The notes under the pieces were generated by a model. It saw only the letters and a list, made by a program, of their open reading frames with translations, ran no database searches and was not told the DNA's origin. Source: Hyphomicrobiales bacterium (lineage in GTDB: Bacteria; Pseudomonadota; Alphaproteobacteria; Rhizobiales; Rhizobiaceae). From it: a stretch of 64,000 nt of DNA. The stretch lies in NCBI GenBank assembly GCA_900472575.1, contig UCIV01000019.1, positions 248,001 to 312,000 on the forward strand, given 5' to 3'. This document shows, one piece after another, positions 27,880 through 36,221 of this stretch; positions within the stretch are counted from its first letter, which is position 1; every line of letters begins with the position of its first letter. The position numbers were made by a program, and so were the translations under genes.

Positions 27880-28034
27880 CGCTCCGCCACCGCAATTTTA
27901 GCAGGTCATTAACCAAGTCGCGCGATAGTCGATCCTATCCTTGGGCGTTCTAGCAGACCCACCGGCGAAGACAAACAAAACCTCGCAAACGGGCCATGAA
28001 GCACATCCGCGGATCGTCAGTCAGGATCCACACA

Positions 28035-28574
28035 ATGCGCCGCCTCATTATCATCATCGTAGCCATCTGCTTTCCCCTGATCGCAACGCTTTCCGCCATC
28101 GTCCCAGTCTATGCACAGGGTGCTGCGAAAGGTGCGAGCGGCCTGCCGCTACCGCGTTTTGCCAGCCTGAAATCAAAGAAAGTCAATATCCGTATCGGGC
28201 CGAGCACCGACTATGCGGTTTCATGGATGTACATGAAGGCAGGTACGCCCATGGAAATCATCCAGGAATACGACAACTGGCGGCGCGTGCGTGACGCCGA
28301 GGGTACCGAGGGCTGGGTGAACCAGGCGCTGCTTTCGGGCGAGCGTACGGCCGTCGCGGCTCCATGGATGCGCGGTAAGGGCCAGGACATCTATGTCAAC
28401 ATGCGCCGCGACCCGCAAAGCTCGGCCGCAATCACCGCCAAGCTTCAGCCGGGCGTTCAGCTCACCATCAAGGAATGCAACGGTGACTGGTGCCAGGCGG
28501 AAACCGGTGGTGCCGAGGGCTGGGTAGCCCAGGGCGAAGTCTGGGGCGTTTACCCGGGCGAAGCCTTTAAATAA
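28035..28574 (+). CDS. Exported bacterial SH3-domain protein
   Basis: A 179-residue exported protein. An N-terminal signal peptide (MRRLIIIIVAICFPLIATLS to VYAQG) precedes two SH3-like repeats, one at KKVNIRIGPSTDYAV...GWV and one at IYVNMRRDPQSSAAI...GWVAQG. This is the SH3_3/DUF1058 type seen in rhizobia, presumed to bind cell-wall or protein ligands in the periplasm. The ATG at 28035 follows AGGA; the ATG at 27996 lacks a ribosome site. Its 3' end overlaps the convergent kinase gene by 8 bp. Confidence 0.85.
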   Translation: MRRLIIIIVAICFPLIATLSAIVPVYAQGAAKGASGLPLPRFASLKSKKVNIRIGPSTDYAVSWMYMKAGTPMEIIQEYDNWRRVRDAEGTEGWVNQALLSGERTAVAAPWMRGKGQDIYVNMRRDPQSSAAITAKLQPGVQLTIKECNGDWCQAETGGAEGWVAQGEVWGVYPGEAFK

Positions 28575-29559
28575 GGCCTGCCTCGGCTGCCGCTTCTTTC
28601 AGCGATACCAGCGGACGTGGGCCGATCTGCTGGATAACTTCGGCTGCAGCGAGGCAACCGAGCTTGCCGCAGTCCTCCAGCGAACGACCCTGCGTGTAGC
28701 CATAAAGGAAGCCGGAGGCGAAGAGATCACCGGCGCCAGTCGTATCGACCAGTTCGTCGATTGCATAGGCATCGATGTTTACCCGCTCACTACCGCGAAC
28801 GATGACGGCACCCTCTTCGCTGAGCGTGACCGCGGCCAGCTTGCAGTCTGCGGCGATCTTGCCGAGAGCCAGTTCGAAGTCTTCCGTCTCGTAGAGCGAC
28901 AGCAGTTCGTGCTTGTTGGCAAAGACGATATCGACTGTGCCGGACGTCATCAAATCGAGGAATTCCGAGCGGTAGCGCCCAACACAGAAGGGGTCGGAGA
29001 GCGTCATGGACACTTCACGGCCATGCGCGTGGGCAATGCGAGCTGCCTCGCGAATAGCATCCTTGGCACGCGGCGGATCCCAGAGATAACCCTCGAAATA
29101 GGTAACCTTGGCTTCGGCGACGACGTCTTCCTCGACATGTTCGGGGCCAAGTTCGACGCAGGCGCCGAGATAGGTGTTCATCGAACGCTCGCCATCGGGC
29201 GTGACGAAGATCATCGAACGAGCCGTGGGGGGATGAAGACCATCCGGCTTTGTCTGGTAATGAACGCCCTGCGCGCGGATGTCGTGCTGGAAGATCTGGC
29301 CCAGCTGATCCTCGGCAACCTTGCCGAAATAGGCGGCCTTGCCCCCAAAACCTGCAATGCCGGCAGCCGTATTGCCGGCCGAACCACCGGATGCCTCTAC
29401 CGCAGGTCCCATCTTTGAATAAAGAAATTCGGCGCGCTCGGCATCGATCAGGTTCATGGCGCCCTTGATAATCGCATTGTCTTCAAGAAACGAATCCTCG
29501 CAACGGGCGAGGATATCGACGATGGCGTTGCCGATGGTCAGCACGTCGAACTTTGGCAT
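28567..29559 (-). CDS. PfkB family carbohydrate kinase, adenosine kinase type
   Basis: A 330-residue ribokinase-fold enzyme. The C-terminal PfkB signature DTTGAGDLFASGFLYG contains the catalytic Asp, and GGSAGNTAAGIAGFGGKAAYFGKV is the N-terminal signature. The opening MPKFDVLTIGNAIVDILARC and the overall pattern match the adenosine kinase group of alphaproteobacteria, which makes AMP from adenosine; other nucleosides or sugars remain possible. It overlaps the end of the convergent SH3 gene. Confidence 0.88.
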   Translation of the reverse strand: MPKFDVLTIGNAIVDILARCEDSFLEDNAIIKGAMNLIDAERAEFLYSKMGPAVEASGGSAGNTAAGIAGFGGKAAYFGKVAEDQLGQIFQHDIRAQGVHYQTKPDGLHPPTARSMIFVTPDGERSMNTYLGACVELGPEHVEEDVVAEAKVTYFEGYLWDPPRAKDAIREAARIAHAHGREVSMTLSDPFCVGRYRSEFLDLMTSGTVDIVFANKHELLSLYETEDFELALGKIAADCKLAAVTLSEEGAVIVRGSERVNIDAYAIDELVDTTGAGDLFASGFLYGYTQGRSLEDCGKLGCLAAAEVIQQIGPRPLVSLKEAAAEAGLI

Positions 29560-29803
29560 TCACTCTTCATCCTTTTGCGTTCAAGCTGCGCCATGGGTAG
29601 TGGCCTTTTCCGCCCAAGGGAAGAAGAAATGTCTCCATTCATGCCTACTATGCTTCGGGTTGGTCGTGAGTTTATCATCTGTCATCTGGCCGTCACGGTT
29701 TTCGCATATGTTGATCCCGTCCGGTAAGGTTGGCTGCCACGGATGTACTGGCGGCTGACTGCCGGATTTTTCATTCCATTACAGATCTGGACCAGAGCAC
29801 GGT

Positions 29804-29849
29804 TGCATATATGCATTTGTTGCTCGGAAGCTTATGCGCTAGACGCATA
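29804..29849. promoter_or_regulatory. Two palindromes before the AEC transporter (possible operators)
   Basis: The 316-bp gap 29560-29875 has no gene. Near its right end are a perfect 12-bp palindrome tgcatatatgca (29804-29815) and an inverted repeat tatgcg-N5-cgcata (29833-29849), 27-60 bp before the GTG of the transporter. Both share the core TATGC/GCATA and may be operators for a dimeric regulator. Confidence 0.35.
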
Positions 29850-29875
29850 GGATCGGAATATTCCAAGGTCCTACC

Positions 29876-30820
29876 GTGTCGCTCGTCCTCGCCAATGTCC
29901 TCCCGGTCTTCATTCTCATTCTGCTCGGCTGGCTGATCGCCAAATCCGGCCTTCTCAAAGCGGAGACCGGCGATGCGCTGGGCGAATTTGTCTTCAAGAT
30001 CGCCGTTCCCATGCTGATCTTCCGCACGCTAGCAACGGCGCATTTCGAAGGCGTTTCGCCCTTCAGACTGTGGACCGCCTATTTTATAGGTGTCGCGATC
30101 ACCTGGACCATCGGGGCTTTTATGGCAAAACGCGCCTTCGGGCGTGATGCCAAAGTTGCCGTGATTGCAGGCATGTCGGCAAGCTTCGCCAATAATGTCT
30201 TCATCGGCCTTCCGCTGGTCGATCATATCGTCGGTCAGGATGGGCTTGTTGCCATCTCCATCCTTCTCGCAATCCATCTGCCGATCATGATGATTGTCGG
30301 TACGGTCCTTATGGAAAGCGCCTCAGCCAAGGTGGATGGCACGGCTGCCCGCGGTATTGTCGCTGTTCTCAAGCAGGTAGGGACAAACCTTGCGCGTAAT
30401 CCGCTCGTCATCGCCTTGACACTCGGACTTGCCTTCAATCTTTCCGGCCTGTCGATGAACGCACCAGTTGCCCTTGTCGTCGACCAGATTGCCGGCTCTG
30501 CCAGCCCGGCCGCACTGATTTCGATCGGGATGGCGCTGACGCGTTATCCGATCAAGGGCGATCTGGGGCTCTCCTCTACCGCGGCCGTGCTCAAGCTATT
30601 CCTGATGCCGGCGTCCGTATTTGCGGCCTGCCAGCTACTGAACCTACGGCCGGACTGGACCGCTGCGCTGGTTCTGACCTCTTCCGTTCCGACAGGCATC
30701 AATGCCTGGCTGATTGCACAGCGTTTCCGCTCCAGCCAGAGCCTTGCCGCTTCCGTCATCAGCATCACAACCGCTTTCGGTGTCATCTCCGTCAGCATGT
30801 GGGCCTGGCTGCTTTCCTGA
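29876..30820 (+). CDS. AEC (auxin efflux carrier) family transporter
   Basis: A 314-residue inner-membrane protein with about ten hydrophobic helices, the AEC/bile-acid-like fold used by malonate, malate and similar organic acid transporters. Typical segments are ILLGWLIAKSGLL, FVFKIAVPMLIFRTLA, SASFANNVFIGLPLV, and TSSVPTGINAWLIAQRF. The start is GTG after AAGGTCCTACC. It is monocistronic with a terminator behind it. The substrate is unknown; the auxin label is only a family name. Confidence 0.85.
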   Translation: MSLVLANVLPVFILILLGWLIAKSGLLKAETGDALGEFVFKIAVPMLIFRTLATAHFEGVSPFRLWTAYFIGVAITWTIGAFMAKRAFGRDAKVAVIAGMSASFANNVFIGLPLVDHIVGQDGLVAISILLAIHLPIMMIVGTVLMESASAKVDGTAARGIVAVLKQVGTNLARNPLVIALTLGLAFNLSGLSMNAPVALVVDQIAGSASPAALISIGMALTRYPIKGDLGLSSTAAVLKLFLMPASVFAACQLLNLRPDWTAALVLTSSVPTGINAWLIAQRFRSSQSLAASVISITTAFGVISVSMWAWLLS

Positions 30821-30837
30821 CCGGAGGCAGAATGCAA

Positions 30838-30860
30838 AACGCCCGGCTGAGCCGGGCGTT
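30838..30860. terminator. Bidirectional terminator between AEC gene and cytochrome c gene
   Basis: A perfect 10-bp stem aacgcccggc/gccgggcgtt with a 3-nt loop between the two converging stops. It has A-runs upstream (aaaac) for the minus strand and TTATCT downstream. Confidence 0.7.
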
Positions 30861-30886
30861 ATCTCTTAGGAACTCAAGAAGTAAAA

Positions 30887-31468
30887 TCAGTTCGTAGCTG
30901 GTTCCGGTGCGTTCGGATCCGGCAGCGGCGCCGGGCTGTCGGACTGCTCGCGTATATAGGCGAGCAGATTGGCGCGCTCCTTGTCGTTCTTGATACCGGC
31001 AAAGCCCATGGCCGTGCCCTTTACATAAGCCTTCGGGCCGGCAAGGAAGTGGTTGAGATGATCGAAGGTCCAGGTTTCCTGGCCACCCTTGGAAAAATCC
31101 TTCATCCCAGCAGAATAAGAAAAACCCTCGTGCGTGGCGACCGGACGGTTCACAAGACCCCAGAGGTCAGGGCCAACCTTGTTCGGCCCTCCCTTCTCGA
31201 TGGAGTGACAGCTCTGACACTTCTTGAAAACGGCGGCGCCGGCGGTGGCATCTGCGCTCGCCATGAGCTGGCCAACAGGCACGGCAGCGGGTGCGGCTTC
31301 TGCGCCGGCTGCTTCGCCGCCCGATGCTTCCTCCGCTGCGGCAATCGCGAAACCTTCCTTTTCAGGAACGGGAGAGTGAAAAATCCCCTCCGAAGCGATC
31401 GAAACCGACATCATCACGAAAACAGTGGCAAGCAACGCACCAACCGACATATTCACGTAGGGGTTCAT
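30887..31468 (-). CDS. cycM: Membrane-anchored class I cytochrome c (CycM-like)
   Basis: A 193-residue c-type cytochrome. An uncleaved N-terminal helix ([20 protein letters not shown]) anchors it in the inner membrane, then an Ala/Glu-rich linker leads to the heme domain with CQSCH (84-88) and the axial Met in GTAMGF (Met154). This is the arrangement of rhizobial CycM (cytochrome c552), which passes electrons to the aa3 oxidase. The ATG at 31468 follows AAGGAG with good spacing; longer in-frame extensions upstream are not supported. Confidence 0.93.
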   Translation of the reverse strand: MNPYVNMSVGALLATVFVMMSVSIASEGIFHSPVPEKEGFAIAAAEEASGGEAAGAEAAPAAVPVGQLMASADATAGAAVFKKCQSCHSIEKGGPNKVGPDLWGLVNRPVATHEGFSYSAGMKDFSKGGQETWTFDHLNHFLAGPKAYVKGTAMGFAGIKNDKERANLLAYIREQSDSPAPLPDPNAPEPATN

Positions 31469-31637
31469 CCAGAGCTCCTTCCCATCTCGTTGACTACCCT
31501 CTGGACCAACTTGCGGTACAAACGGCCATCTTGCAATCGCGCGGAAGCTATGTCTTTTGCCAAATCGTTGCAATTGGAAACAAAACGCGCCGCATGAGAC
31601 TATTTGACACTCTTGACGCGAGAATAGAAGGCCTTCG

Positions 31638-32396
31638 ATGACACAACCGGCAGCAGAAAAAACACTGGTCCTGATCCCGGCCCGAATGGCCTCGACCCGA
31701 CTGCCGAACAAGCCGCTCGCCGACATCGCCGGCCTGCCGATGATCGTTCAGGTGGCAAAGCGCGCCGAGGAAGCAAAAGCCGGGCGCATTGTCGTGGCGG
31801 TCGACGATCAGGCCGTGTTCGATGTCGTCAAGGCAGCCGGTTTCGATGTCGTCATGACCCGCCAGGATCACCAGTCCGGCTCGGATCGCATCTACGAGGC
31901 GCTGCAGAAGGCCGACCCGGATGGCAAGGCGGAATTCGTCATCAACGTCCAGGGCGACCTGCCGACGATCGAGGCGGACGTGGTACGTGCTTCACTTCGA
32001 CCGCTTCTCGACAATCCCTCGACCGATATCGCGACTCTGACCGTCGAAATCACCGACGAACACGAGAAAACCAATCCGAATGTGGTGAAGATCGTCGGCT
32101 CGCCGATTTCCGAAACCCGCCTGAAGGCCCTCTATTTCACCCGCGCGACCGCTCCCTATGGTGATGGCCCGCTTTACCATCACATCGGCCTTTACACCTA
32201 TCGCCGCGCGGCTCTGGAAAAATTCGTCGCGCTCGGCCCGTCCCCCTTGGAAATGCGCGAGCGGCTGGAGCAGCTTCGGGCACTCGAGGCCGGCATGCGG
32301 ATCGATGCCGAAATCGTGCACTCGATCCCGCTCGGCGTCGACACCCCTGCCGACCTTGAGAAAGCCCGTGCAATCCTGACGTCGCGCCAATCCTGA
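31638..32396 (+). CDS. kdsB: 3-deoxy-manno-octulosonate cytidylyltransferase
   Basis: A 252-residue enzyme that activates KDO with CTP for lipid A core synthesis. The N-terminal nucleotide-binding segment [19 protein letters not shown] is typical, followed by [17 protein letters not shown] and [12 protein letters not shown], with the late [12 protein letters not shown]. It is followed at 13 bp by pheA, with which it is probably co-transcribed, a pairing seen in other rhizobia. Confidence 0.95.
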   Translation: MTQPAAEKTLVLIPARMASTRLPNKPLADIAGLPMIVQVAKRAEEAKAGRIVVAVDDQAVFDVVKAAGFDVVMTRQDHQSGSDRIYEALQKADPDGKAEFVINVQGDLPTIEADVVRASLRPLLDNPSTDIATLTVEITDEHEKTNPNVVKIVGSPISETRLKALYFTRATAPYGDGPLYHHIGLYTYRRAALEKFVALGPSPLEMRERLEQLRALEAGMRIDAEIVHSIPLGVDTPADLEKARAILTSRQS

Positions 32397-32409
32397 AAAG
32401 AGGCACCCG

Positions 32410-33273
32410 ATGACCACGCTGACCAATCGCATTGCCTTCCAGGGCGACTACGGCGCCAATTCCGACATGGCTTGCCGCGACATGTTTCCCGACATGGAGC
32501 CGCTGCCCTGCGCGACCTTTGAAGATGCCTTCCAGGCGCTCGAAAGCGGCGAAGCCGATCTTGCGATGATCCCGATCGAAAACACGATTGCCGGGCGCGT
32601 GGCGGACATCCACACGCTGCTGCCGGAATCGCGGCTGCATATTATCGGTGAATATTTCATGCCGATTCGCTTCCAGCTGATGGTTCTGCCGGGTGTGAAG
32701 CATGACGAGATCCGCACGGTTCACAGCCATATCCATGCGCTGGGCCAATGCCGCAAAATCATCCGCTCGAACGGCTGGAAAGCCGTTGTTGCCGGCGATA
32801 CGGCGGGGGCTGCCAAGATGGTGGCTGAAAAGGGCGATCACTCGATGGCGGCACTTGCGCCGCGGCTTGCCGCGGATCTCTACAAGCTCGAGATCCTGGC
32901 CGAAAACGTCGAGGATACGGAAAACAACGTAACCCGCTTCGTCGTTCTGTCGCGCGACGAGAAGTGGGTACAACGGAACAATCCGGAAGACGTGATCGTC
33001 ACGACCTTCGTCTTCAATGTGCGCAACATCCCGGCAGCCCTCTACAAGGCGATGGGCGGTTTTGCGACCAACGGCATCAACATGACGAAGCTCGAAAGCT
33101 ACCAGCTGGGTGGCAAGTTCGTCGCCACCCAGTTCTATGCCGATATCGAAGGCCATCCGGATGACGCGCCGGTGCGCCGGGCGCTGGAAGAGCTGCGATT
33201 CTTCTCCGAAAAGGTCCGCATTCTCGGCAGCTACAAGGGACACCCGATGCGCGGCGCGCTGCAGAAAGCATAA
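32410..33273 (+). CDS. pheA: Prephenate dehydratase
   Basis: A 287-residue monofunctional prephenate dehydratase making phenylpyruvate for phenylalanine synthesis. The catalytic domain (about 8-190) has IPIENTIAGRV and the catalytic TRF in NNVTRFVVLS. A C-terminal ACT domain (about 200-275) binds phenylalanine for feedback, with GFATNGINMTKLESYQ in place of the more usual ESRP motif. The ribosome site AAGAGG precedes the ATG. A terminator follows at 33330. Confidence 0.95.
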   Translation: MTTLTNRIAFQGDYGANSDMACRDMFPDMEPLPCATFEDAFQALESGEADLAMIPIENTIAGRVADIHTLLPESRLHIIGEYFMPIRFQLMVLPGVKHDEIRTVHSHIHALGQCRKIIRSNGWKAVVAGDTAGAAKMVAEKGDHSMAALAPRLAADLYKLEILAENVEDTENNVTRFVVLSRDEKWVQRNNPEDVIVTTFVFNVRNIPAALYKAMGGFATNGINMTKLESYQLGGKFVATQFYADIEGHPDDAPVRRALEELRFFSEKVRILGSYKGHPMRGALQKA

Positions 33274-33329
33274 GGCGCTTCAACGCGCTAAGCCAGAACG
33301 AGGCATCGGAAGACTAGTAAGGGATTTGC

Positions 33330-33358
33330 AAAAGGCGGCGTGTTCAACGCCGCCTTTT
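33330..33358. terminator. Bidirectional terminator between pheA and the VOC gene
   Basis: A perfect 12-bp stem aaaaggcggcgt/acgccgcctttt with a 5-nt loop. T-runs lie on both strands, between the convergent genes. Confidence 0.85.
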
Positions 33359-33363
33359 GTGTT

Positions 33364-33738
33364 TCAGACCGCTTCGATCCTGGCATAGACGCGCAGGCGA
33401 TGGCCATCGGGATCGGTCGCGACGAAGGTATAGCCGAAGTCCAGTTCCGCCGGTGTCTGCAGCACACGCAGGCCCTTCTTTGCCCATTCGCCATAGGTGC
33501 GATCAACATCAGCAGTTTTTTCGAGCCGGTAGCAGATTTCCATGGAGCCGCTTTCCGCCGTCACCGACGGCTGCGCCGTGTGGCGCGACCACAGACCGAG
33601 CTTCATGCCATTGGACAGTACGAACAGTGCGAATGTCGGTGAGCTTTCCACCGGTTCAACACCGAGCAGATCGCGATAAAATGCAGCGCTTGCGAGCGGG
33701 TTGTCGACGAAAAGAATAGTGAAATCAGGATGGATCAT
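33364..33738 (-). CDS. VOC (glyoxalase/bleomycin resistance) family protein
   Basis: A 124-residue vicinal-oxygen-chelate protein with two beta-alpha-beta-beta-beta modules: ILFVDNPLASAAFYRDLLGV and the C-terminal FVATDPDGHRLRVYAR. The ATG at 33738 follows AAGGAG. It lies 68 bp downstream of the WYL regulator on the same strand, so that regulator probably controls it or is co-expressed with it. The substrate is unknown; phnB-like and bleomycin-resistance labels would be guesses. Confidence 0.85.
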   Translation of the reverse strand: MIHPDFTILFVDNPLASAAFYRDLLGVEPVESSPTFALFVLSNGMKLGLWSRHTAQPSVTAESGSMEICYRLEKTADVDRTYGEWAKKGLRVLQTPAELDFGYTFVATDPDGHRLRVYARIEAV

Positions 33739-33806
33739 GTCAGTGCTCCTTGTTGAGACCGACTCGGATCTAGCCCACCATGCTGTCAAATTCTGTCAGC
33801 AGCAAT

Positions 33807-34502
33807 TTAGTCGGTCGTGGGAATGCCTTCTGCGCGTCGCCACTCTTTCAGCAGTGCCGGGCGGCGGCGCGGGTAACACTTTCCTGTCGAGACCGCGGAG
33901 ACGATGCGGTCCGTGCGGAAATGGCGAAATCCCTGTCGCAGCTCGCACCAGCCTACCATCACCCGGACACTGTCGAAAAAACCGAGCGCAAAAGGCCAGA
34001 CGCGGCGCTCGGTCAGTGCACCCTTTTCATCTTCATAGGCGAGGTCGAGCATGTGTTCGGCGCGGATTGCCTTGCGGATCATCGCCAGATCGCTCCTGTC
34101 CTCCCTGTTTCGCGGCGCTGCCACGAGCAGAGTGGAATTATCGATCTCTTCCCTGAGTTCGGCCGGCAGGACTGCGGCGATCTTCTGCAGCGCATCCACG
34201 GCACCGGCTGCAAGTATCGGATCGGCCATTTTCGCAACCCAGCGGGAGCCGAGCACGAGAGCCTCGATCTCCTCTTGCGAAAACATCATCGGCGGCAGCA
34301 TGAAACCGGGTTTCAGGATATAGCCGAGCCCAGCTTCTCCCTCGATCAAGGCCCCTTGCGCCTGAAGGCTGGCGATGTCGCGGTAGAGCGTGCGGAGGCT
34401 GACGCCGGTTTCGGCGGCAAGCGTTGCACCGCTGACCGGCTGCCGATACCGCCGCATGACCTGTAGAAGGACAAGAAGGCGCTCCGAGCGGGCCACTGTC
34501 AT
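33807..34502 (-). CDS. YafY-type helix-turn-helix regulator with WYL-like domain
   Basis: A 231-residue regulator. The N-terminal HTH_11 domain (SERLLVLLQVMRRYRQPVSGATLAAETGVSLRTLYRDIASLQAQG) is followed by a WYL-type ligand-binding region (KAIRAEHMLDLAYEDEKG...VWPFALGFF...GWCELRQGFRHFRTDRI). This is the YafY family that often regulates neighbouring VOC or detoxification genes. It is transcribed toward the VOC gene. Confidence 0.88.
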   Translation of the reverse strand: MTVARSERLLVLLQVMRRYRQPVSGATLAAETGVSLRTLYRDIASLQAQGALIEGEAGLGYILKPGFMLPPMMFSQEEIEALVLGSRWVAKMADPILAAGAVDALQKIAAVLPAELREEIDNSTLLVAAPRNREDRSDLAMIRKAIRAEHMLDLAYEDEKGALTERRVWPFALGFFDSVRVMVGWCELRQGFRHFRTDRIVSAVSTGKCYPRRRPALLKEWRRAEGIPTTD

Positions 34503-34551
34503 CAGGCGCCTCCGGTTTCCAGCCTACTCGCGCGGGCCGCAGAACTGTTAC

Positions 34552-35529
34552 TCAAGCGACGCCCGATTGCTCATCCGGCCAGTCGATCCAATCCTTCATC
34601 AGCCGATAGGCGATCGCGCCGCTGGCGGGGCCGAAGGGTTTCATATCCGGGCCGGCGTCGAGCATATGCCCGACCTCATCACGGGTGAACCAACGGACAT
34701 CCGACATTTCTTGCGGATCAATGGTGATCTCGGTGGAGAGCGCCTCGGAATAACAGCCGATCATCAGCGAGTGCGGCATGGGCCAGGGCTGGGAAGCGTG
34801 ATACCGCACGCGACCGACCTCGATGCCCGATTCCTCGACCGTCTCGCGGCGAACCGCATGCTCGATCGTTTCGCCCGGTTCGACGAAACCGGCGAGGCAG
34901 GAATACATGCCCTCCTGAAAATGATGGCTGCGGCCGAGCAGGCAGCGATCGTTCTCGACATCGACCGTCAGCATGATGACGACCGGATCGGTGCGCGGAA
35001 ACATCATATGTTCGCACGCCGTGCAGACCCGCTTGTAGCCGCCGATTTTCATTTCAGTCGGCGAGCCGCATTTGCCGCAGAAGCGGTTGGCCGCGTTCCA
35101 GGACAAAAGCGAGATCGCCTGGGCGACCTCCCCCTGCAGCTCCGCGTCGATCAGCGCTTCGCGGTAGAGCGCGCGGGCATCCGTGGGCTTGTACTGGCCG
35201 GCAAGTTCTTCCGCCGGGACATTGACGGGAATCGCCACGCGCGGCTCACCGTTTTCGCGGTAGCCGAGCAGGATGGCATTGTCGAAATCAGGCTTCAGTT
35301 CCGCCAGTTCGTAAGCCGCGAAAAGCGGGTCCAGAACCTGTTCGTCATGTTTGAGGATGAGCTTTGCACCGGCGAAGGCGAGAATATGGGTCCCCTCGAT
35401 CGCCAGCGCCTCGCTAACGCAGTCGTCGGCGCGATATTCGCCCCGACGGTCGAGCCTATTGCCGGAAAAGGCCGTCAGGTTGCCGGGCTCCGGATGAGGC
35501 GCATCCGTCTCGAAAAGTTTTCTTGTCAT
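34552..35529 (-). CDS. nudC: NAD(+) diphosphatase / NADH pyrophosphatase NudC
   Basis: A 325-residue Nudix hydrolase that cleaves NADH and removes NAD caps from RNA. A zinc ribbon CGKCG...CTAC (about 150-172) precedes the Nudix box GFVEPGETIEHAVRRETVEE and the NudC-specific SQPWPMPHSLM motif. Its ATG overlaps the stop of the upstream HIT gene (TCATGA), so the two are coupled. Confidence 0.94.
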   Translation of the reverse strand: MTRKLFETDAPHPEPGNLTAFSGNRLDRRGEYRADDCVSEALAIEGTHILAFAGAKLILKHDEQVLDPLFAAYELAELKPDFDNAILLGYRENGEPRVAIPVNVPAEELAGQYKPTDARALYREALIDAELQGEVAQAISLLSWNAANRFCGKCGSPTEMKIGGYKRVCTACEHMMFPRTDPVVIMLTVDVENDRCLLGRSHHFQEGMYSCLAGFVEPGETIEHAVRRETVEESGIEVGRVRYHASQPWPMPHSLMIGCYSEALSTEITIDPQEMSDVRWFTRDEVGHMLDAGPDMKPFGPASGAIAYRLMKDWIDWPDEQSGVA

Positions 35530-35936
35530 GATACGAGATTTTCCGTCAGGCTTTTGATCAATAATTGCTTGGCTGTATCTTCATAAGGCTCCGCCTGGCC
35601 ATAACCCCAGATCGGTCCCGGCCAGTTCGGGTCACGGTCGAACCGTGCGACGATATGCACATGCAGCTGACGAACGATATTGCCGATCGCAGCCACATTG
35701 ATCTTTTCGGCCCCTGTCGCCTTTTTCAGCGCGACCGCCACCATATTGGTCTCGAAGGTCAGAAGCGCCTGGTCGAGCGGCGTCAGCTCGAACAGCTCGC
35801 TCACATCATTGCGCTGCGGCACCAGCATGAACCAAGGCCAGCGGCTGTCCTTCATCATCCTGAGCTGACAGAGGCCGAAGCTCTCCACAAGCTCGGTATC
35901 CCTGGCAAGCCGTGGATCCAGTTCAAAGGCGCTCAA
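35526..35936 (-). CDS. HIT family protein
   Basis: A 136-residue histidine-triad nucleotide hydrolase/transferase-like protein with the HIT motif QLHVHIVAR. The start is taken as TTG 35936 (giving MSAFELDPRLARDTELVESF) because GGGAGGATC lies right before it. An ATG 69 bp upstream has no ribosome site and would add a Lys/Arg-rich, unlikely leader. It overlaps nudC. Confidence 0.87.
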   Translation of the reverse strand: MSAFELDPRLARDTELVESFGLCQLRMMKDSRWPWFMLVPQRNDVSELFELTPLDQALLTFETNMVAVALKKATGAEKINVAAIGNIVRQLHVHIVARFDRDPNWPGPIWGYGQAEPYEDTAKQLLIKSLTENLVS

Positions 35937-36032
35937 GCGATCCTCCCGGCATTTTCGGTGTTGTGATTTTCGATACTGATAGTTTTTTACAGGGTTGGCT
36001 TGCATTTGGAAGCATTATTGCCGATATGTGCG

Positions 36033-36132
36033 GCGGGAGGTTGGTGGTGGACGAGCCACTCGCCAACCGGGTCAGGTCCGGAAGGAAGCAGCCCTAACGA
36101 GCCAGGCACGGGTCGCCGTGCCAGCCTCCCAC
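36033..36132 (+). ncRNA. ffs: Signal recognition particle 4.5S RNA
   Basis: The universally conserved SRP core is present: ggtcaggtccggaaggaagc (36070-36089) followed by agccctaa. The ends pair: gggagg (36035-36040) with cctccc (36125-36130), as in a single long hairpin of ~100 nt. It directs ribosome-nascent chain targeting with Ffh. It lies just upstream of dnaX, as in many alphaproteobacteria. The exact ends are approximate. Confidence 0.93.
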
Positions 36133-36221
36133 CTTCTCATCTTGGTCAACGCCCGGTCCGGTCAAGATCGCCTGACTGCCGGAATGGCCGTACAGGCCCG
36201 AGGGCCTATAGTCAGGACCTT

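Noticed and set aside
29730-29936. 68-codon TTG-started ORF before and into the AEC gene
   Set aside because: It overlaps the start of the well-supported transporter gene in another frame and lacks a ribosome site.
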